From Onchidella celtica (lineage: Eukaryota; Mollusca; Gastropoda; Systellommatophora; Onchidiidae), in contig OZ007570.1 of NCBI GenBank assembly GCA_963931925.1, positions 30,972,688-31,036,687 of the forward strand: a stretch of DNA of 64,000 bases, in the 5' to 3' direction. Every line of letters begins with the position of its first letter. Positions within the stretch are counted from its first letter, which is position 1. A model generated the notes under the pieces. That model saw only the letters and a list, made by a program, of their open reading frames with translations, made no database searches and was not told where the DNA came from. Positions 27,412-36,400 of this stretch are shown in pieces. A program made the translations under genes and the position numbers.

Positions 27412-30400
27412 CGGTTCTCAAAGCCATTTGAATTCTTCTTAAAGTATCTTAGATGATTTATTACTTGATATCCTGGGGTCTGATTCACCGGATTTTATAT
27501 AAGTAGAGGCGATTATTTACAGTGCAGTTATCGGCATAAACCATTAAAATTTGAGGTGTCCTTGTCGATGGCATAGGGAAGCAGATCTAAACTATGTATT
27601 AGATGTATGCCTGTTTACACGTGCACATAAACTCTGATTTGGGATCTCCTACTGCCTCAATGAACCATGGAATAAGGCGTGAAACCAGTGGCACACAGAT
27701 GATAACACGAATCAGATCTCAACAACTCTGCAAGTCAATTCCTCAATTCGAAAGACGGACCCTGTAGAGGTCACCATGCAATTCAGTGTTCTAACCCTCA
27801 CGCCAATTTAACCCAAGTTAAAACTAAGGAAACTGCCTGCCGGCTAACGTTTTTCGCTCAACGGCGCAGACCAACGCAAGATCAGACAGAATTACCGGGC
27901 AAATTGGCAAGTTGAACTGTCTGTGTCTCGTGAACACAGTTTTAAAAATAAAAAAGAAAGAAAAAAAGAGCCACCTCAGGCGCATGCTTTGTTTGCTTGT
28001 CTGTCGGTCTTCTCCCCATGAAAAGCCGGCATCGCACTTCTTGAAACGTCTCTCTTTTCCTTTGTCAACATGGATTATAATGAACAATAATTAACCTTAG
28101 CAAATAATACTGCCATAACCCTTCACCAAATCATATTGATATGCCCTTCGTAACTTCTTCATAAATTTGTGTGAAAAAATATTTTAAAAATGGACCAAAA
28201 ACACTGGTTTGATCACTCTGCTTCTGGCCAAAGAGATCCTCATCATCCAACTACGACCAAATAGAGCTGACCGAGCGGCAATTTTTTGGTCTGTTTTTTT
28301 TTTTTTACAGCACAACTTCATGGTGACCTTTCACAACTACACGCAGTAAAGCTAAGGACCAATAATAGTTAGGTAAAAAATCTCCTCAGTGTAACTTGGC
28401 TTGTTTTCACCAATGATGCTCCGTTCCCCGGTCCCTCAAAACCCAAGTCCACCTCATCGTTCACCAATCTATTTCTACACAATAAAGCTTCTAAGGCCGA
28501 GGGAAAATATGCATGAGGCACAGTCGATCTCTCCACGGAAGATTACAGATCACCTTTGTCATCAATAACAGTAAAATTACATCACATTTGCGCTATATCT
28601 ATTCATCTATTTCCTTCCTTCCCAACGTCTTGAATTAATTTCAGCAGTGCTGAGTACCGAGTCCGGAGCCGCCGCTAAAGAAAGCCTAAGGGTGGCCATT
28701 ACAGATCTTATTATAGTAAGATCAGGACGATAATTAGACCGAATACAGTAGAGTATCACAGCCAGAGTTGCTCAGAGAGAAGGTTCTCCACAGAGAGTAA
28801 AGGAATTCCATATACATTAAAGTCTCATTCCCAAGCGGATAGTAACATAACTAGGAATGAATGTAAGAAATTGTTACTCCCCAATTTACACTCATGGATT
28901 TTTTTTTTTCAGCTCTCCATTCACGAGGGTGATGAATTTTGCCAAGAAAGTATAGATTAGCATTCAAGTGAAAGTGTTACTGACCCCAAGAAAGCATAAT
29001 TGATAGCGTTCACATGAAAGTGTTATTGTCCCCAAGAAAGTACAATATATTGACAGCATTCAAACGAAAGTATTACTGCCAACAGTGGAAATTGAAAATG
29101 GAAGCGACAAACTTCAACCATCTGACGATACGAAGTTCGCACCTTTGAGACCGTGTTGGCAAGAGCCCAACGTGGGGCGAGAGAAGAAAACAAGGATGGG
29201 GGTGGCCGAAAGGGGGAAGGAACATTCTCGTTGTTGCACAGAAGAGAAGCATTTTTTTTTTTCTCCTTCCTGGGAAAACAAATAACAACAAAAAGTAGCG
29301 CTGGTGTTTCCCACAAGCTAACTGCCTAACTGTCTCTTGTTTAAGGAAGAGTGTTAGCCGTGAATGTCTGGCGTAAACTCTGAAGTTATAGCTGTTTTTC
29401 GTACAGGCGCACTGCTTCATAACTAAATTTCGTGTTTGCACTGTCTTACACAGAAGACTAACGCGCAAAACTCGGCCAAACGCAGAGAAAAGTGGGGGCT
29501 GACCCTCGATGGGTTCCAGCATGACATGACATAATAAACACGCAAACCACCTTATTTGTCCCGCTAAAAATAAAATGACCTCCGGATTTCTGTCATTAGA
29601 ACAAAGCGACCCCTTTGCCCTTCGCGGAGAATTTTTGCTTTCTGTCACACTACTATTACGCTGCCCTCCGATAGACTGACCTTAAAATATAATATACTTT
29701 CACGTGACCACGGTTGCAGAGTACAAAAGTTTATCATTATCGGAAAGGCTTTGGTAAGTGACGGATGGGAAAATGGATCCTTTAAATAAACGCTGTGGTT
29801 ATTTTCAGATCTGTCTAATACGGTATGAAGAAAGTTTGGACGAATGTGTTAATAATTATGAAATCTAGACTCATCTTCAAAACCGCACACTTACATCATT
29901 AACAGACACTAAACGATTAAAGTTTTCTTACTTTTTAAAGCTTTTGAATTGAGAGTTTGACATGTGATTTCAGACCATTTCTCTCCTTGTTCTACTACTA
30001 ATTTGCCATGCCTATTGAACTCACTGCTCATTTGCAACACTACGCCACAGCCGCTTCGCGCTTTTTCAGTCAGATCTGACATTTAAGAATCTGATGAGTT
30101 CAGTTGCCTAGGCTGCATAAAAATAAATATTATCAGAAACAGGGACTAGGGATGGTGTGTGGAGGGGGGGGGGGAGGCAGGAAATAGAAGGCATCTTTGT
30201 TTAAGACAATGGCCTGTTATTTACCTTTGCCGACACCAATTCAGAACGCGATGACCTCAGGCTCATTTGACAAAACTACGAACACGACACCTGCACGTTT
30301 GCTTCAAGGAGCATTTTGCCACACCGCAGCATCAAGAGCCCTGCACTTCAGTAACCCAAGTACGTGTACAAACATAACTGCAACAACAGCACAATATAAG

Positions 30401-33400
30401 CGTAGATATCGCGCGCATCCATCCGATCTGTACAATGTGCCCCAGCCACAAACTGCGAAATGTACCCAAAATTAAAAAAAAGTGCAAGCAAAACTGTGTA
30501 ATTATCGCACGCATCCACCCGATCTTTACAATGTGCCACACCCATAAACTGCGAAATGCACATGACATACAAATTTAGAAACAGCGCATGCAAAACTGCA
30601 ATTATCGCATGAATCCACTTAATCAGTGCGCCCCTTCCACAAACTGCCAAGCGTACATCAAAATTAAGAAACACTGCAAACAATACAACTAAATACTGTC
30701 TTCCCACGACAATGAACCGCTCTTTGGGGGGGGGGGGGGGGCTCAATTTCGCACCGTTAAGAAGATGACGCGTTGCACACATCTCCTATCTATCTCCATC
30801 ACCAGGACCGAATTAACCACTAAATAACACATTTTTTAAATCGGTCTCGTTATTTTACGGACGAAGCTGCCTCAGAAAAACTTCATTACATCCGTTACAC
30901 TCACTTTAATAACAATGACGCAGAGCTGAACGGACTATTTTTTTTTTTTGATACCAACTTTTGTTCCGTTTATGAGTAAAAAAAACCCTCGACCCAAGCC
31001 CAATGGAATCCATTCCTAGTCCCTACCGTTTAGTAGTGTAAATCTAGGGTCCCGACATCAAACACAGTCATGATTGTGTGGATAAAAAACAGAATCGTTT
31101 GCAAAAAAACAACAACAACAAAAACTAACCTCTAGAATAAAATCTCCACCTTTCAGACCGGCCCTATCGGCCTGAGAGCCCGGATCTACGCTGTCCAGAT
31201 ACTGCAGGGCAGGGTACTCGGCCGTAGGGGTGAAATCGTTGAAACCTCCGCCAGTTGGGAGTTTTGCTGTTGGAAAGAGAAACGATAACAATTAAACTTA
31301 AAATGAAAATTCTTACTAGAAAGAGCATTCTCTAATTTTAGCAACACCGAAGTGGATGACTTAACGTCTTATCATACTACAGTGGAGCTAAGAGGTGGAC
31401 ACACTGGCACCTAAAACTTTGTGACGAAGCAATAAAAAATAATGAAACTTTGTGCGATGCCTCCGTTTTTGATGATAAATTACATGGACACAACTGTTTA
31501 TCACACAATTCAGCCTTTAATCTTATTTTATTTGCGATTTTGGGGGGGGGGGGGGGGCATAAAAAAGACACATTTTCGTCCAGTAAAATCGAAAAAGTGG
31601 GACCGGAAATTTCGTTGCGACTATGTGGCCACTATTCAAGGAACGGCACTTTAACTAGTTACATTACAAGAAATGGGGGAGGGCGAGATGGAGGACACTC
31701 TAGGTCTTGGGTAATATACAAAGGAACAAAAAATGTAAAAGGTGCGAGAGAGAAGAGGATCCCACTAGGGTTTTCCACTACTCACACCCATTATATACCC
31801 AGCAAGATGCGATGGCATCCCCATTATATAATTTCTTCCCATCCCCAACATGCCCAAAGTACCTACGGGCGGACACGAGATGGAATGAGCGACAGTCAGA
31901 TACCTAAGTAGACAGGTCTAACTAAGAGCATGTGTCAGCACGCGAAAAAAACAAAAGGTGAGGAAGGGCCGGGGCTGGGGGCATGCTAAATGGTCAAGAG
32001 ATCGTATATCTTTAATGGTTTGGTTACGGGTTCCTTCACCGGGAGTGGTCATGGGGGAGCTGTGCTGATGAACACGCCAACTCGGCATGTGCCAAATTTT
32101 GGGATTTAGCGCAGCTTTTTTGGGTCCGTTCAACATATCATCAATATATTAATATGTCCATATCGATAAGATATTTTTTAACAGTCAAACAATTATATCA
32201 TAAGGCAACAATTTATTATGCATACGTTTCGTGCATTAGTGCCAGACTTTCTGCCTCTCTTTCTTGTTTTGCTGTCATTCATACATACTGGACTTAGTAT
32301 AAAATCGTCTAGACACATCGATGTGGATCCTACAGATGCCTAAAACCATGAAAGAGCCACCCCTACATTCACAAATGGCCCCAGTAAAGCACTAACCATG
32401 AAACTCGGAGTGAACCATCGAACTATCTTATGTTTTTTTTTTTTTTCGTTCCTTCACGAATGTTCTAGAACAGTGTTTCTCTATATGGGGGGTGGAACTT
32501 CAGAATGGGGCACAAGCATTTTTCATTGGAATAAGAAATAAGTGGATAAAACTTGAAATAAAATTAATTTGAATTAAAACCTCTTTTGAATGTATACGTA
32601 CTGAACACGTAACTATTTTTAATTTATATAATGCTGTACATTAATTTTGTCCGGCCACGGTGTGATGCACGGTTTATTTTAAACTTGAAGAGGGGCGCGG
32701 GACAAAAAAACGTTTAGCAACACTGTCCTAGAGCTAATGGGTTCTCCTGCGAGACCTTTTGAGATACCGAAAGAGGTGAAAACATCGACACCGCCAAACT
32801 GCCCTTGCTCACATTCTTCTTTTTTTAACATTAGTAGTCTACAGAAGCAGATTTTTTGGGTCTCTTTTTATCGTCCTATGTCTATGATAAAAATACACGT
32901 CATGTTCACGATACACGATAGTCCTGGCATTGAAAGTATCTTAAAGGGAGAATTTCGAGGGAAGGGGGGCAAAGTCAAGAGGATTAAGACAATATAATAT
33001 TAGTGTCAAGTGGTAACCAGTGGCGGACCCATATTTTGGGGATTCTGAAGCTTGAACCCCTTCGCAACGAGCAACAATCGGGCTGTATCCAATAAGGTCC
33101 AAAGGGCTTAGATTTAGGTCCTGAAACTAAGACTTATGCTTCATTAGTTTCATAGCAGATCCGCCACTGGTGGCAACTGAGAACAACTGTGGGACTTTTT
33201 ACACTGCCAGTCCACATGTTATCAATGTTCTGTTGTGCTAAAGGGGAAAGACCACCATGACCTCCCCTTTTCTGCCTTACCAATGGTGACGGGTAAACGA
33301 GGTAAGACAACAGCCACTTATTGGGGCAACGACCGCACAATGGAGGTTCGATTTAATTTTTGTTGCATACAAAAATAGGCACGTTACAGCACCACCTATA

Positions 33401-36400
33401 TGTAAATGAACACAGCAACAGCAAAGCGCCGCTGGTCGGATTTACATGTTCTTTTATTTCTCTTTATCATGTAGAACTACATAGATTTTTAACTTCACTC
33501 TATTTGCTCTTATTTATAGGAAAGCTAGCCCAGAGTAGGATAACGGAAAAAAACAACAACGTGCAAGGCGCAAAGTGGCCGTTAATGTGCCGATGCGTCA
33601 TTAACTCAAAACCTGTATATCCCCTGCCGCCAGTGTCCCTATCTTGACTCTAGATTACGTCACCATAAACTTATTTTAGCTTTCTCAAACCTTTTTGTTT
33701 CAATGACATTACCCAAATATTGTGATGCATCCCCAGTGCACGACGGCTACGCATGCACACATGCAAATTCTTGAGGTTTTTTTTTGCGTTCTGTTTTCTT
33801 TTTGACACTGCGGAAGAGCATGCGTACTCGCAGCAAAGGTCACCTGTAATCCAAACGGAAGAACTGAAACTCTTGGGAGAACAAAACATAAAGGCCGTGG
33901 AACTTTCGGCGAAAGAAGAAATAAAATTCAAAATTCGTAGGAGAACGAAATAAAATTCAAAATTTCGTAAGTGCACAAGTTCTGGGATGACGTCCAGTGG
34001 AACAAATAATGACCGCACTTCTTCCTCTTATTTAGCCTAATCAATAAAACTTAAGATACAGCCCAGGCTCATTTTCCACGCATGATCCTTTTCCAAATCT
34101 GGTTACAAGATGTGACTGAATTCGATTCAAGCAAAAATAATCTGCTTACATTTTGTTCAACAAACTAGTACTGACTGAATCATATACGTACCAAAGACAA
34201 TTAACATTGTTCTGATAACATTTCTTGCCTTAAAAACTGGAATTACAAAATACTTCACTAATCTCTAAGTAAGTCTAAGTGGCTAAACTGGAGGAAAGAT
34301 AACTGAGAGGTTGGTTGTGGCAATTAACATCGTCTCGTGGGACTTTTTTTTTTTTTTTAGAACCTTTCAGTTTGCTTGTTTTTTTTCTTTTGGGGTCATT
34401 TTTGGGATTGTTCCAGGAACAAAATGACTGTGCAACTTACAATGTGGCCAATAACCTCTAGTTAGTAAAATGAATATACTAAAAAGTTCTTCCAGTGAGA
34501 CGAAAGTGTTATTCAGTAATACTCGAATGTGTGGATCACAAACAGATGAAAAATACGTTTTTTAAAAAATCTTAATTATAAGTGCATAATATGAAAGCTT
34601 CAGGAAAACTGAATAAATAAATAAATAAATAAATAGAAAAAGTAACATTTTGCCCCCACTGGTCTTCGAGCCTCTGTCTTCCGCTTTCCACGCTAGCGTT
34701 CATTACAAGACCCCATGATCAGAGGTCGATGACAGCGTTCTCCTGTCACAGCCCCTCCCCCACGACTAGCTTACGTACTACAAGACACAGACCACTTTGT
34801 GTGTGAGGAAAAGAAGCTGCGTAAAATTAGATGGAAACATACCAACCCATTAACGATCGTGTGCACGAGCAGAGTTTTACACTGATCTCATCAACCTTTC
34901 AGATGAGGAAGATGGGGTCTAACCTATGACCTTGCCACTTTGCACCGGATTATAAATCAATTACTGTACATATATACCTATTAGTTCCATTAATAATTCT
35001 ACATTATTCCTAAAAGTCCCCAGTCCCACCCCAGTTGTGTGAGGCGGGGATAGGATGTTGATATCAATTAGGGGAAGAGCAAGTCGATGGTAATTAATGT
35101 TTTGTCTCTCGTCTTTTCTGTCTGTGCTTTACAATTCATGACACAGATCTAAATTGGAGTATTACGTACGATTGGCATTGTTATTACCTTCAACCCCACC
35201 CAGTGGCGGACCTATATTTTTGGGACCCTGAAGCTTGAACTGTTATGGGGTCCCGTCGCAACCAGCAACAAAAGGGCAACATCCAAAATTCATTTACAAA
35301 AAAGTTTCTTCAGGACCCCTGCGGAATTAGTTTCATAGTAAATCTGCCACTGTCTTTCCCCCTCCCCGCCTCCTCACACACATGCACAGACATCTTTTGC
35401 TGTTTCTTCCCTTTATGCTTTCTCGCCCCCCCCCCCCCATCCACCCACACCCCCTGTTCCTTTGTAATCTTTCATGAATTTTACCACCAGAATGTGAAGG
35501 AGAAAAATTTTTTAAATGAGCATCAATGAAATAACAACAATAACATTAATAATAATAATAATCAATTTCGTTCTTCCCCATACGTCATGTCCTGAAGCAC
35601 ACTAATATAAATATACGTTACGAACGCAATGAGGCGTTATAAATACATCCACTATTTCATCTGATATAAAAGAAAAATGCAAGATCGTTTACCACTAATA
35701 GTGCTGATTGTTAAAAGCTCAAGTTGAGATTACGCTAATTCAAGTAACCGCCCTTGAAAATGTTATGACAAGATTTGAAGATAAGCAGAAAGCACGATCA
35801 ATAATACATTCCTAAATAATGAACTGACTTTGCATATCTATATGCATTATGAGGTTTCTAAAAAAAAAAAAAATATGCCCTCCATTCACGTATTTTCCAC
35901 CCCCAATGGACTATAACGGATAGGTAAAAAAAAAAAAGTAAATGAAAAACTATTACGACGGAGATTGAAATATCTTAATGATTTCCAACCCCATCTTTAT
36001 ACACGTCTCCTCCTAACCCAAACCTCACTCCTCCCTCACTCCAACTGATTCCCCTTCATTTAATAATACAAACACACACACTTCAATGAATGTATAAAAA
36101 CATGTACAAAAGCCGGGGGTTTCACGTTGTGACTTTGTGACAAATTGACAGACTCCGACGACCCATCCTGGACGAAAAATAAGAGGGGGCGAAACATATT
36201 TTGTCGACACAGCATTTGAGGACTGGAAAACTGGAAAACCAGTCTTAGTTAGTGGTGACTTGACCTAAATACTGATTTGTGGCTCTTCGAAAGTTGGTAT
36301 CGAATACAACCTCCCTAAAAAAAACCCCGATGAAATTCAAATCATCGTAACCATGACCAAAAAAAAAAAAAAATCATTTTCCCCAAAAGCATAAATTTTC

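Larger units (their letters stand above)
27046..31129 (-). other. SHANK intron splitting the PDZ domain
   Basis: A 4.1-kb intron containing a long purine microsatellite (27172-27412), three imperfect copies of a unit of about 46 bp (28938-29080) and about three copies of a unit of about 98 bp (30393-30690). A 191-codon frame on the - strand (29648-29073) starts with GTG and resembles no known protein. Poly-G runs occur near 30166 and 30726. Confidence 0.8.

Noticed and set aside
27072-27488. Long Ser-Leu repeat frames over purine microsatellites (also near 44085, 46913, 50930, 52162 and 54680)
   Set aside because: They are translations of simple repeats and not genes.
29073-29648. 191-codon frame on the - strand in a SHANK intron
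   Set aside because: It begins with GTG, has no recognisable domain, and shows no splice context linking it to SHANK. It is the longest unexplained frame but is compatible with chance.
31450-31911. 153-codon + strand frame in a SHANK intron
   Set aside because: It crosses a poly-G run and has no family resemblance.
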